A stretch of 64,000 bases of DNA, from assembly GCF_037042905.1 (NCBI RefSeq), contig NC_087247.1, forward strand, positions 39,717,920-39,781,919, in the 5' to 3' direction. The DNA comes from Lytechinus pictus. Lineage: Eukaryota; Echinodermata; Echinoidea; Temnopleuroida; Toxopneustidae. Under the pieces are notes generated by a model, which was not told where the DNA came from, searched no databases, and saw only the letters and a list, made by a program, of their open reading frames with translations. The position numbers were made by a program, and so were the translations under genes. This document shows, one piece after another, positions 23,601-38,469 of the stretch; the stretch's first letter is position 1, and each line of letters opens with the position of its first letter.

Positions 23601-25585
23601 CTCACCGAAGAAAATCAGGTATTGTTGATTATATATGATAAAGATTATGTTATACTTTGCATTCAGATGCAAATTTTTATAGCAATGACAAACTGGATTC
23701 ATGCATTTGATGTGTGTGTATTTTTTTGTTTGTAGCCATCCCAGCAAGGATACCTAGCTTTACCCCTGTGACTAGAAGACTGAGTGTATTACAGGATGGT
23801 TCTGCAGAGTTCATCTGTCATGTTGAAGGGAGACCTACACCAACCATAACATGGACCTTCAAGGGAACGGCGGTAAGGAGGATGTCTACCATCAACTTCT
23901 TTACACTGGCTCATATTGACTCTCCACATGAACAAAAGAGAAATTGCCTGTTGTATTGATAGCATTTATACTACAGTCCTTTAATACTGTGTAATCTGAA
24001 CAAACCTAGATTTGCTTCATTGGTCATTGCTTTTGATTCATTTTCAGAGTAACTTATCATTATTGTATTGTTGGTCATATTATACACAGTGTGTATTTTG
24101 CAAGTTGTGCAGCAAAGTAACTGTAAATGTGTAACTACTATTGAAACAGCCGTGCTGCCAAAACAGGCTGAAATCTTACCATACATGTACTTGGGGATAT
24201 TGCTTTGCAGCTCTACTGTTTGGAAAATTAAGTTTGGCCATTTTCTGCAATTAAACATTTTTACCATGCTCCTACCATGGTTATTTATTTATTTTTTTAA
24301 AGTTATTATTATTTTTTATTTTTTTTGGGGGGGGTTCCATCCTTTCAGCTGTGATTTTCAACCAAAGAACCGTTTGATAGAGCAACTTTAAACAATGATT
24401 TGAGCAATTTTGAGGTATTAAAGTCAAGGTCACAATATACCATTATATACCTTAAAATATCTCATTCTTTTGATAATTAAAGAACTGTTGGAGGGTTTGA
24501 CATCAAACTTGGCTCAGGTATGCATGATTGAGTGACAATAATCTGATTAGGGTTATATTTTGGGGTCATGAAGTCAAATGTTACTGAGGTCATTTTATAC
24601 ATTGAAATATCTTCTTTTCGCAATTACTAGAAAACCATAAAAGGGATAAACTTGGTTCATTTATATATTTTGATGTTATTAAGTCAAAGGTCATAGTGAT
24701 CATATACTTAGAAATATCTCCTTTTTTAACCAACAAATGGTTTAATGGCTCAATTTATTACTTAGCTCATTTATATGTATGGGAATGACAATGATTGGAT
24801 TAGCCATTGGGGTTGTTAGGTTAAAATTCATAGAGATCTAAATTGACAGAGGTCATTATTCTAAAATTTTAGAAGTTAGTTGTATAATATATACTTGATC
24901 TGGCAAGGGCAACAGCAGAAAATTCTATTCCATGTAATCAAAAATACATCTCATTTGAACAAAGAAGGTATGTTGCAACATTTACTGGAGGGGTTTGGTA
25001 TTTTATTTTTATTTACTTTACTCTTTGTTACTTTCATTCAATCTAAATTCCCTCACAAAAGCAATTTATGGCTATTTTTTAACTTGCTACTGTTCTTTTG
25101 GGCTTTTTTCCCCTTCATTTCATGTAAAATTGCTGTTAGTATCCATACATGCGTTCCCCTTGGCTACTTAAAAAGAGTCTGGATAAATGAAATAAAAGAA
25201 AATTTTCAAAATCATGTAAAGATGTACTGTATATCAAAGCATGATCCATCTTCTCTATTGCATTGCAACATGCAAGTATTTGTGTACATACAAGCAATAT
25301 CCTTCTGAATTAAAGATGAATTAGGAATATGAGGACATTTTCATATTGAAGTTACTCTCTTTTTCAGCTGACTGATGGGGGCAAGTACAACATTGATGAT
25401 GTGGAGGGACGATTAGTGATCAATGATGCCGTGGATGTGGATGAAGGAGTCTATGAATGCACAGCTGAAAATACTATTGATGCTACAGTTCATTCTGAAA
25501 CAGATGATGCTACGCTTACAGTGCTAGGTGAGATGTTTCCAAGTTTTTTTTTCTTTCTTTCATTTTTGTTACAAAAAGAAATAAA

Positions 25586-25622
<37 letters not shown>

Positions 25623-28600
25623 GATATAAGGATAATAATTCAGATATAATGGCCACTTGTATAGCACTTTTATTTGTGATGTTACACTTTGATATTATTA
25701 CTATGGTCAAAGCAGAGCTACCAAAGTAAACAGTTCTCAACCATATCAACTATACATGACACCTTGATGGAGAGTGGCAACTTTGGCCAATTTTTATTTC
25801 TCCATATACCCCTTACCTTGGGGTTCAAGGTTTTTAACCACTGACTGGTCTCCAACAAATCTCTCTTTTAGCTTCTTATTAATCTTGAAATAGATATGCC
25901 AAATCACAACCCCTTTCGTATTTCTCTTCTCTTGCGTTGGAATTGTTAAAAGTATTGCTATCAAAACATGAAATTCAAATTTTTGTTGAATCTAATTCTT
26001 GTTGAATACAGTGACATCACTTTAATATATTATTTTGACATGACACCCATTCAATCCATTTTAATAGTAATAATAAAAGGTCACACCATTGTTATTATTC
26101 ATGGTTATAGCAGTTATCATTATTCAAAAATGTATTTGTTGGGGAATAAAATGTTCATATCAAAGAGAAGGAAATATTTTTCATAAAAGAAAAGAAATCA
26201 ATGTGATTTACCCCTTCTGTACTATATTAAATGGTCAAATGTTGACCCAAACATTTTACTAAACAAGAATGGCCCTACAGTTCCCTTGGAGAGGACTTGA
26301 AATCATCAGTCTTAATAGACTATAACAATTCAGTTAAATAGCCACCTCTAACTGCCACCGTTTATGTACATATTTGTCCTCCCCTTACCATTCTTTCTAT
26401 GATCATCAAACAGGCCAGACAACTATTGATGTACCTCCTAATGATCTGACGATCAAAGAGGGCGCTGTAGCCACTTTCCAGTGTGAGATGTCGTATGATC
26501 AGGAACTTGATAGACCCACTGTGATTTGGATGAAGGGTGATCAGGAACTTGAAGCTGATCCGGTTAGTATCATTCTCCAGGGGCCTCTTTTCACAAAACT
26601 TTACATGAGACTCACTCTCAACATGCATGTGATATTTCATGCTTAATCTCATTGATAGATAGTCTACTAGCATGTCATCAGGTGATTAATTACATACCAT
26701 GATGTGGTGTGTTACATACCACAGCCAACTAGGAATTTCAAAGGAAATCACTGACCAATCTTTGTGGGATATTTCCCATATATGTTTACAAAGAAAAGTA
26801 AATGATAGTCTTCTGAATTTGAAACAGGGGATCGCATAATTCCCTTCGGCAAGAAATTTGTCCACGTTTTGCTGCACTCAACCCAGGTGAGGTAAATGGG
26901 TACCTGGCAGGAATTTATTCCTTGAAATGCCACCGCGCTGTAAAAGGCTGCAGGGCTAAAGCCAGGGTAATGATATTCAATTGAGTGCGAAGGGACACAT
27001 TTGACAGTGATATGCGCTGTAGTGTGTTGGTATTAATGTTATTTTTATGATGCTTAAACTGCACAATATATATTGTTCCAGGCAAATTTTTCATTGATGA
27101 AATCTGTCTGGGTTTATTTTCAAATAGTTGATAATCATTTTTTTAAACCTACAGAATAATCATTAGGTGAATAATTACATACCATTTCAATTCAATTGAG
27201 CTGTTAATAATAAATCACCTAAGGCACCCTTTTTTGTCAAAAGTTTATTCATGTTGGTTTTAACATTGTATTGTCACTGTCTTCACAAAGGCTCCCAAGA
27301 GGCCAATCTCAAAGTAAAATTTAAGAATCAATTTTTCTGATATTTGAGAAAGACTGTTGAATTCTCATTCGATTGTCTAGATTTTTAATATTATGGTATA
27401 AAAATTAATTTCAATTACATTTTGTTATTCTCTTTTTTTGAATAAAAAGATGATTAATGCAGCTGTTCATGTATTTTTATCATTTCTTATGATTGCATTT
27501 CTTTTTACTGGGTTTTTATTTATTTTGGAATTAGTCACTTATTGTGCTACTTGTCAAAAGAAAAATATCAAAACTGTGAAGTTGTGTAAAAGATAAAAGT
27601 TTTTGCCTATCAATTATTTGATTAATAAATAGTGATATAAAATTCATTATTTATGAAATATTGAAAGCAAATATTTTTGTTTCTAAATGTGTTGTGTTGA
27701 TTTTATTACTTTTATGAAGTGAGTTATGCTAATCCATATATATATATATAAGTAAATCTCTGGGAAATATTTTTAATAGAGAGTTTGATCAGAGTATGCT
27801 TTACCCCCTTATTTCTTTTCAGGATGACAATTCCTTGAGAATAGAGGATGCCATGATTTCTGATTCAGGAACATATACATGCGTTGTAAAAACAACTGTT
27901 GATCAGAATGCTGGCACTGTACAGGAAGTGAATGCTTCTGCTGAACTCACTGTCAAAGGTAAGCTTTTGAAGAAAAAGTGCTCTATACTAATTTAGTTTT
28001 AGTTTTAAAGGTGGGATTAACTATGTTTAATAATAATAATAATACATATGACTTATATAGCATCTTTTCCGCTTTGATTAAATGCCCAATGCGCTTAGAA
28101 GAGAGCAAAACATCAAAGTAAAGAGAATTTAGAGAAATACAAGAAAGGGTACATTACAAATGAAGAAAAATTTGGAAAATATCTGTCTTCAACCCTAGTA
28201 CCTGCTGGTGAACAAATGCAATTTTTGGGAGAGGGATTAGTATCGCTTTTATCAATTTGCTCTTGATTAAATGAACACCAGCCATTCTGAACTGATTTGT
28301 GTAAAATAATTGCAGAGAGAATAGAATTCCTGTGTACAATGAGGATTCTGCCCTCAAGACCTTTGCTTCATTTGGAACAACTCAATGATATGTAATATTG
28401 CTTTTTTACCCATTGTGAAGTGGATCAAAGTCAGGCAAGGTATTCTGTAAGCTAAACTCGGTTGACACTTGCACACATTGTGGTTCCCGCATAGTTTGCG
28501 CATGGGCACGCACTCATGCGGGCCAATGCGCGAACTATGCGTGCCAGTTTGCAAATAGGTGCATCGCAGTGTGTGAAATGCGTGCCAAAATTTTCAGCAT

Positions 28601-31600
28601 TTTGACAATTTTGGCACGCATTACAAATTTGTGAGATATTCGTGAACTATGCGCAACCTAGTCGTGCCAATACGTGGAATCAAAAAATAAAAATTTTGTT
28701 GCGCAAAAAATAGTAGGCACACCCCCCCGGGGTAGTGGCACGCAGTTCACAACAGGGTCGCGCATACTTTGCGCATAGGCTAAGCATACCTCACGCATAG
28801 TTCGCGAATGATATGCGCATAATTGTGAGTGCAGACCATGTGATCAGTGTAAGTCGTCCTAAGCAACGAACATAGAGGGTATCAACACCAGAACATTGGA
28901 GTATTTAAATTTGCACTAGATATGTCACAGAATAGGATGTCGAGAATATTTGCTGAAAGCACGTTGCGACATGCTTTCAGCAAATCATGACAGTGTGTGA
29001 ACACTGCGTGAACTATGCGCAAGCAATGCGGAAACATGTTGTGAATGTGTCGGGACAATGCATGAACTGATAAAGCCAAGTCATGCCATAAAATGTCCCA
29101 CTCTGGCACGCATCAATGCGGGGCATGGCAGGCACCACAATGCGTGCAAGTGTCAACCGGGCATTACGACAGATGTGTGTTCGCCTCGCCTAATTCCCAA
29201 GTATTTCATCAAATTAAGGGAGTAACAAATCACTATAATTGTGAAATTAATGAGTATAACATTGTTGTAGACTCTTATTGAAGTGTGAGTGTATACCATG
29301 AATAGCTATTAAACTTCACGATATGTCTGTGGAGCAAAATTATGGCTATTCTATCTCATGCCTCAAACAATTTTAAAATCAGAAAATATGTGACGTCTGG
29401 CTTACCTTTATACAAATATGTTAGATTAATGTTAAAATGATTTTAAAGTACAAGGTAAGATCCTACTGAGCAATTACCTGGATATTTGAAAAAATTGTGG
29501 GGTTTTTATCAATAACAGTGCATTTTAAACCTTATATAAACACTTTTTCATGATAGTGCTCTGGCTTTATCCTTCATCTGATATGGACCATGTAATATCT
29601 TTGTCTTTTTATAAAGAAAGTAATTCATTAGATGTGAAGTTGATTAAAACCATTCTCCGTCATCTATAGACTTAATAAGCTATATAGGTAACAAATAATA
29701 CACATCGTCGAGGGCATTAGTAAGAATTATATGCATGAGGTACCTTTGGATCAGTTCTTACACGCCTGAGCCTAACAGAGGGCATTTGGATTATTTTAAA
29801 GGTAAAAATTTTGTGTAATTTCTCCAGTGCAGGATCAAAATAATGATGTGGATCCTTGTTCTGTTCGCAGGGCCCCTTGTCTGTGTATATGCATATCTGC
29901 GTGATTGTAGCAAAAGAACATACGCAACGACCACAGACTTTACATGTGCAATACATAAAAAGATAATCATTAAAAAATCCTGACTCAAAGTGGTGGAAAA
30001 ATAATGAATTTCTGGCATTTTATGTGACGGCATCAGAATACAGCCTTTTTCATAAAAAATCCTGAATCGTGTGTAAAGTGAATGGGTGCGCAGACATGGT
30101 TCACCATTGTTTTGTTCATTCTGAAAATGACTGGCCATGGTTTTTTTCAAGAAAATCATACATTTCTCTCAAATTTTTATGAGATTTTTGGCACACATAC
30201 TTATTAGAATACAAGGAACATTATCAAGTGAAAATTTTCTTGAAATTATAGAAATATCACAATTAATATTAATCTAAATTGTTAGGTGCGCAGACATGGG
30301 GCCCCCTTTATACATGTATCAACCATTATCAAATTTTCCTTTTAGCAAAAATAAACAACCGATCACATGGTAGATTTAAGCCATTCATTTGATAAGGATC
30401 CGTCTCACCATCTTATTAAATATATCATTCACCTTCTTGCAGAGCTCAGCTGTGATCGATTTGGCATTCAATATGTCACATATCACATTATACATTGATT
30501 TGATCGGCATGTTTTTTGTTTTTTTCGAGAATCATCGTTATTTCATACTTTTGTGCAGGTCGCCCTGAGCCTCCCCAGCAATTGGAGCTACGTATCAAGG
30601 AATCTGAGTTTGCAGTTGATATTTTCTGGCAACCGGGCAATGACAACAATGCCCCTATCCAATACTACATGATCCAATATGATACCAAGTGGTCAGATAT
30701 GCGTTGGCAGTCCCAAGCAGTAAGTTTATTCAGATGTCATGGATGTATTTGCTTCTGTTGGAGTCAGGTTTTGTTGGGTTCTCAGCACTGTAGACCTTAC
30801 CAATTTGATATGCAGCTTAATGCACAATTAATGATCATCAAGCAATATACTAAAAAGGAAAAAAAAATTGTGATCCTCTAGTATTCTTAATTTACCATCT
30901 AAAACAGAGCAGGAACAGTATGTTTACTTTTTGTGAATGTTATTTTCGTGTGTATTGATTTGAATTCAGTAATAAATTGGTTTCTCTGACTTTCTTCCAC
31001 TTTCCCTTTTCTAACCCCAACTCACTCATTTTCCACCCCCCCCCCCCCCACACTCTCTCTTCTCTTTCTCTCTACATCATGTACAGAATGAGACAGTCAA
31101 TGTACAGGTTAGTCCTCCATATCGTAAAGTCCTCCACCTTCAGCCATTCGTGGACTATAGATTCCGTATCATCGCTGTGAATGAGATAGGTCAGTCCGAA
31201 CCCAGTAATGAAATAGCTCCAGCAGGAGATCCTCAACCTGCTGCACCGTCCAAAAACCCTACTGGAGTCACAGGAGGTGGAACCAATCCTCAATCAATGG
31301 TCATAAGATGGCAGGTTGGTCCCAGATCAAACATAGATTGATTTGCTTTGTATTCTTACCAATGAGTATTATTGCAGCTGACTTGCCTTATTCAGATGGG
31401 AAGAATACAGAGTAGACTCACAAATGATCCTCCCCCTCCATTGTGTGTAATAGTAAATCTCATAACATGAAAATATGGATCCCAATCAAATGATCGGCTG
31501 TGAGCTGGTCATGTGACAAACATTTTTTTTAAGCAAGCTTGCAATTGAAAAGTCAAATTGCATACATAAGTGTGTTTAAATGTGGTCTTGCAGATATTGA

Positions 31601-34600
31601 GCAGCATGTACTAAATAATGCAGTTCACATAGGTATTTTTTCTGTGCAAGTATTTGAGAGACATGATTAACACTGCTGCACTGGTGGCTAGTAAATATAC
31701 ACTAATGTTACATTTAAATTTCACTTGATTTAAGAAATGACAAGGATCCAACCATTTTTATCAAATAATGCATGGTTGTTGTTTGTGAATCCGTTCAAAT
31801 TAGCACATTTGATAACTTCAGAACTTTTCAAGGGCACTCCGCTGCATGTCCTGGCAACAGATATTTCATAATTTATCACACATATTGATTTGACCTAGCA
31901 AGGTCACAGATGACCAGGGACCGTTTCATCAACATTTTTATTTTGACAAGTTGTCAGATCTGACAACTTTCCTTGATGTTGTTTGGCTAACAAGCAGTGT
32001 TACTTTGATAATTGTCTGATAAAATGGGACTTGTCGGATAAAATGTCTGACAACTTCTTTCATGAAACGCTCCCAGGTCCATGCATATAGTATTTACTTT
32101 AGCTCATACGCCCACATGATATAATGCCTAGTCTTGATATTACTGCTAGTGATAATATCATACCCAACCACTAAGTTGTTCTTCAATTCTGTTGTGTATA
32201 TCTGTATTTATTCAGGCCATTCATCCTTTCTACTACGGTGGTGATGATTTTCGCTACGTGATTGCGTTCAAACCCAGAGGATCTAACGAACCATCCACAA
32301 CCGCTGATGTCTACCCAGACAACACCAATGATAATCCCACAGGGGTCATCCAGAACTACATTGTTGATGCCAGGAAACCCTATGAGGAGTTTGAGTTCTC
32401 TGTGCAATCAGTGAACAGTGTTGGAGAAGCACCGGAACCAGTTACATATTTCGGCTTCTCCGGCGAAGCTGGTAAGAAAACAGAAAAACAACTCTTCAAT
32501 TCCTTCTTGAATGCAATTTGTTCTTTGTAATTGAAGAAATTATCTATGCTTTGTTCAGATTGTGCATTTTAAATATTTTTGTGAATGGCACAGTGATGGA
32601 TGTGAGGATGTAGATGGATACAATTTATTTAGCTCACCTTAATCTTATCGCATTAAATATTTGGGATTATAACCAAGAGTTAATAACCTTTCATTGTACC
32701 TGTAATAGCTATGATATGAATGACCTAAATATTGGATGTGTATCATAACAAATCTAATTCTGTACTTGATATAAGGGGATATGGAAGGCAACTAATATCA
32801 TGGAGGCCTACTAAAATTCAATTCAACTTTTGAAAAATAATCTACTGCAATCTTTTTAAAGGTCACATCCATTTCAAAGAAAAGTTGTTCTGAATAAATC
32901 AGACAAGTATAACAATGAAGATTTCATCAAAGTTGGATACATAATAGAAAGCATAACATAAAATCTGAAAATAATACTTTTTATCATAGTACTGGGCATG
33001 ATATCCAATGAAAAGGCAAAATTGAAACATTAAAAATTAAGATTGACATCAATTCAGACAAATAAAAAGGGTTTGCCATTCTTTGCATCATAAACCAAGA
33101 AACAAAATCTCAAATGCATTTCTATTCCTTATTTGAATGAAAACAAACAAAACAAACAATGAAAAAAGGTTTAATGTGAAAGTTTTTAAGAAGCCGACAC
33201 AAATCTCTTCCATGCCTTCTGAAAACAGCGATGCTTAATCTTCGGTTTAGCCAAGCTAGTACAATAATTGATGCATTTGCATGAATACATGTATAATAGA
33301 AAAATAAAGTTAAAAGACCGGTGATCATGGATATAATTGGAGTATGGTGGTGATGAGTATGATGATGGGGATGACAATTTGTAATAAAGGATGATAAAAA
33401 TTCTGATTATTATGACAATGCTTCTAATTACTATTAATGATGATGATATTGAGTATCATACCATATGTGCCAAACTTTTCCAATTCAATTCATTAATGTT
33501 AAGAAATTACATTGCAATGTTAAGATTTTCTTGATTTGGAAATAAATGAAATTTTTTCTTGTGTATTCCACCCCAGCACCAAGTGCTGCTCCGTCAGGTG
33601 TTCAAGTTGTTGCCATGTCGGCTCAAGAGGTCAATATTACATGGGATCCTGTATCTCAGGAAGATGCCAATGGACAACTCGGAGGCTACAATGTAAGTTA
33701 TACAGATGACAATTCCTACAATATTACCTGAATTTAGAACATTTGTCAATAAGTTGAATACAGTTCAAAATGGCGACATATCAACAAGAAAAAAAAATGT
33801 TTGGAAATATGTTTTGCATGCTTCAAAGTAAAGCGTCTGTGGCCCCACACCAATAGGGTAATTGTAATTGATGGTATTCCATGGAATCTTTGATTCAATT
33901 GCTTGTTGGGCACTGGAACCCTGATAGTTACTATGAAGGTTAAAATGATAACTTATCTTTTGAAATGGGCCATGATCCTTTCTGTGTCCTCTCTTTATTA
34001 TCTTAAGTTTGTATGACCCTCACCTTACAGTAAGATTTTAATTATCCATGAGCTTGATTTTGCTTTGAGTGACTTGTGCTGCACACAGAACTGCTGTATA
34101 TGGGACTACACACAGATGTTTGGCACAAACATTTCACCCGTTTTGGGGCCATTTTTGTAATGTGAGTGCATGAAGTACACATTTCCTACAAAAACCTCCC
34201 AAAATGACATGAAGAGAACACAAAAAGTCCATAATTTCTTGTTGGTTACCTTTCCAGCAGCTGGAGTTCCCTTTTAATAATCATAATAAAACTACATTTG
34301 TTGATGATGCAGGTGTATTACAATGCAAGAACAGCATCTGGTCAGAGCAAGCAGATGTGCCCTCAGTCACCCTGCATGTTACGTGACCTTCAAGCAGCAA
34401 CCACCTATGAGATCACAGTCAAGGCTTTCACTGGTGCTGGAGAGGGCCCTGCATCCGATATGGTGACCGTTGTTACTGATTCAGCTCGTAAGTGGGTTAT
34501 TATACAAAGCTTCTGTAACATAAAGAGATGGGATCAACATTTACAGTTGTAACTTTTAACTTCCAGATTTGCCGTGAATTATTGGTTAGATCTCTAGTAT

Positions 34601-37600
34601 TGCAGAGCCAAGATTCTGCCTTAAACTACTGTGTTTGTGTTTGTTATTATACTATGAAGACATTACTAGGATCTGTTGTTTGAATGGTATTGAGTGAGAC
34701 ATTTGTACATGAATATTCAATAAATGACTTGGTAGAAGTGCTTGCTCTAGGATTAAATCTATTTGTAGCCATAATGTAGATTATTATTCAGTATTATTGA
34801 TCTGTTTCATGTTCTTTAACTTTGCTTATTTCTTACCCTGTTTCATTACAGCACCTGGCCCTGTGTATAAACTAACGGTTGACCCATTCTCCTACCGTCT
34901 GGTCCTCAACTGGCAAGAGCCAATCTTGACGAATGGAGGCCTTGAGGGATACAAAGTTAAAATTCAAAAAGGTTTGGATATCTTTATATATTTGATTCTC
35001 TTCAACATTTCTTTCTTTTGTTGATTTTCTCTTATTATTGCCTGCCATTTATCTACTGTCGCTGTCTTGTTTCAGTTATATCTCTGTTCAATTTTCTCTC
35101 TCCTCTTCTAACCAAGTACCCTCTTGTCCTCTGTTGGTTTGTTTTTGTTTTCCCCTCCCACTCTCAAGTTGTAGTATGATATCTCTCCCCTTCTTCCTGT
35201 CTGTGCATTTTTACAAATAAAATGAGAGAGCACTTTTAGTTAGTGTGATTGAGTTATTTCCCCATCTATTTGCGTTTTTTTTTTTTTTTTGGACTCAAAA
35301 TTTCAACCTTAGGGATTGTATATATGTTACTTTAACCCTTTATTATCTTGGTATTTTCTTTTGCTCTACATTATTAATGAAATCATTTGTGGAGGACTGT
35401 CAATATGACTTCAATATTGAATTTCCATTAATACTTTTCCCCCTCTTAATATTCAATTCCAGTGTCTGAATCAAGTGAGACATTAGATGAGGAGGTAGCC
35501 TTTGAATTCATGCCTGAAGATGAACTGACACTCAAATATAACACTGATCCTGAAACAAAGTATCGTGTAGAGGTTAGGGCTTACAACGAGATGGGCGAAG
35601 GAGAGATTTCACTGAAGGAACCCACTACTTTCCAAGAAGGAAGTAAGTTTTTAGCCAGCCCTTCTTCTATTTTGTATAGTGATTTTAAGTGCCCATGTTT
35701 CTATCTCATATTTTGTATCTGCCAATCATATGCTGCAATTTCAGCATCTTTTCACAATTGTTTTCGGAACTGAAGTGGCTACCCTGGGTAAATATACCTT
35801 TATTATTATTATTATTATTATAATTGTTTATAACCTGTCATTAAATGTCTCATGTAACTAGGACCCTCAATCTCTGCTCAAGATGAAATATGCACAGTAA
35901 TGAATACCAGATAATATGGACTGCAGGCAGTACATCAGATTGCATGATTTACATTGCCACCTTGCATACAATGATAACATGGATGTAAAATGCAAATTAT
36001 TGGAATGAAATAGTTTAGGTGATAGGAGAGACGTGTTACCTAGTGTCAAATAGTAAAAAAAAATAAAGGCAAGGCACATATTAAGCTGCCAACTATAACA
36101 AATGTTGATAGTGCAGTGTCCACAGTGAAATGCCTTAATGTGGTTAACGTATGTATTCTTTAGGACCTTCCAAACCACCTGCACCAGAGGTTGATGGAAC
36201 AGCACCTGACCATGCTAACTTTACATGGGATATAACTAATCTCAATCCTACTGCATCTCTTGTTGAAATCCAATACAAACTGAAAGGTAAGATGTTTTAA
36301 AATTCTTCTTCTACTCAAACAAATATAATGAATTTGAACTGCTCTCAGAGTAATAACATATTGGGGTTGACAAACAGAAGGATGTGACTCACCTTTTGAT
36401 CAATTGGCAATTTGTTACTAAAATAATAAAGTTTATAGTTTCTGAAAATCATTTAGTTCACCTTCCTCTTGCCTACAGAGATAAGACCTTATGTTTGTCT
36501 TCCTCAAAATGGTATATTCTGTTTTGTTTAAAATGATGATTCACCCTAATATAACTTGAAGTGCAAATCAATCATTAAGAAAAATTATTAGAATCTATGA
36601 AAGAAGTCCAAACATTGACAGCATGTTTGATGATGAATGATGAAAATATTTGTTGATGATGATGATGAAGTGGAGGATGGTGATGATGTTGGTGAAGGTG
36701 ATGATGATAAAGATGATAATGATGATGAAGAAGAAGATGGTGAGGATAATGAAGGTGATGAAAACGATGTTGATGTTGTAATGTAAGATGAGTAGGGTGG
36801 TGCTATCGATGAAGAATGTGATGATGGTGGTGGTGATGTTGATGATAGTGATGAAGGTGAGGTTGATAAAAATGATGATGATCTAGATGAGGAGGAGCAG
36901 CAGCAGCAGGAGGATCCTGATAGTGATGAATAAATACTAGTAAAAAATAGTAAAATTAGTATACCTGAGATACTTATAACACTATTTCTCATTCTACAGA
37001 AATGCTCTTGGAAATTGGAAAGATGGATACAATGATGCTAATGGTGATGGTGATAGTGATAATTATGATAAAGAAATGGTGATTAATCTTCATAAGCATT
37101 TTAAGGTTAATGATAAATTAAAGGAGAATGATGATAAAGAAAGATGATGGGAATTGAGATGATGAAAGAATGATAATTGTATTGATATTGATAAAGATGA
37201 TAATTGTAATTGATGATGATGATGATAATGATTAGAAAATTAATGGTAATACATGAATTAATGATAATCTTAATTTTATATTCATAGTAATGATTATAAT
37301 GATACTTGTAAACTGTAGATTTAAGAAAGGTAGCATAGCCACCTGAGTTCTAAAACGATATTCCGGCAGTCCCTTTGTAGTTATTGCTTTCGTCCTACTT
37401 TACATGATTATTATAAGTACATGTATTCCCCTTCTCTATTCCATTTCATTCACCAAGCAATATGAAAGCCTTTTGCTATTGTTGATCCTGTGATGCATTC
37501 TATTAGTATTTTTAGGACATTTGCCTTTTTTTTCCATCTGTGTGTCAATAATATATTTCATTAAAAATGGGCATAAAAATCAAGGCCAGAGAAGAATTAT

Positions 37601-38438
37601 TTTCATTTCAAGGAGAGGAATCACAAGTATAATTTCAATGCAAAAGGCTGCATAACCTCAGTGTTAGGTGCAGATCAAGGGCAAATACATGGCTGACAAA
37701 TGAACGGCTTTGTCCATCAATAAATTAGCATTTTCTTGCCATAAACATTTGCGATCTGAGTGCTTTTGACAAGAGGCCATTGCCTTGAATTCTAGTCCAA
37801 GTTAAATGGGTGCTTACATGTATTGTGCAGGGAGCTCATTATACCACAAAAAGATCATGGATTTCAGAATTTTGTTGGAAACACTCCGTAATGAGGCTTC
37901 ATATTGATGATGTATGATGCCATGTTGTTTATAATGAGAACAAATTACCTCGTCCTTTCATAATTAATATCTCTGTTATTGAGATGGGTCATTTCTCATA
38001 AGAATGGAAAATAGACAAATCTTGCAATCACAAATGAGATGAGCTGTAAAAATGGCTTATGCATATGGTTATGTTTTGTGCACAAGGCCTGGTCCATTAT
38101 CGTCACTCATATTAATGACATTACCGTTGGCTACCTCAAACCCTGAGGACAAAGGGCAGAGGGGGAAAACGCGATGGGTATTAGAGGGGCTCTCTCTCTC
38201 TCTTACATTTCCATCTACCATGCACAATATTTCCAGCAAATTTGATAACATTTATCAATCTTTTCATACCACTTTATCCTGTAGCTTTGATGACTCATAT
38301 TGTTGTACTTTTGCCATTGTTATTAATAGCAAGAGCTATTTTGTGAAGGTTCTTTGGGCCTTCCCCTTTAATATAAAAGAAAAGGAGAAGAATAATTATA
38401 ATAATAAGAAGAAGAAGAAGAAGAAGAAGGAGGAGGAG

Positions 38439-38469
<31 letters not shown>

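Larger units (their letters stand above)
20700..27822 (+). other. Introns 6 to 12 in the Ig3-Ig6 region
   Basis: Seven introns of 161-1495 bp (20700-21665, 21854-22014, 22156-23175, 23350-23735, 23873-25367, 25528-26413, 26563-27822). Besides the repeats listed separately I see no further genes or RNA elements. Frames that run past exon ends here are intron read-through. Confidence 0.7.
27959..30558 (+). other. Intron 13 between Ig6 and FN3-1 (2.6 kb)
   Basis: Separates the Ig block from the FN3 block. Mostly occupied by the GCGCA-rich transposon and the possible GGGCCCC-ended element. No coding exon seen. Confidence 0.7.
30720..36163 (+). other. Introns 14 to 20 in the FN3 region
   Basis: Seven introns of about 360-1105 bp between exons 14 and 21. 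Intron 15 contains MITE B copy 2. Intron 14 has a C-run plus CT-rich tract just before exon 15. The others show nothing but AT-rich sequence. Confidence 0.7.

Noticed and set aside
24880..25308. 142-codon hydrophobic frame in intron 10
   Set aside because: Rich in Phe/Leu/Ile from AT-rich sequence, no signal or family pattern; lies between the two halves of Ig5.
36588..36992. 134-codon reverse-strand frame rich in serine
   Set aside because: Reverse complement of a GAT/GGT trinucleotide stretch; no domain, splice or start context.
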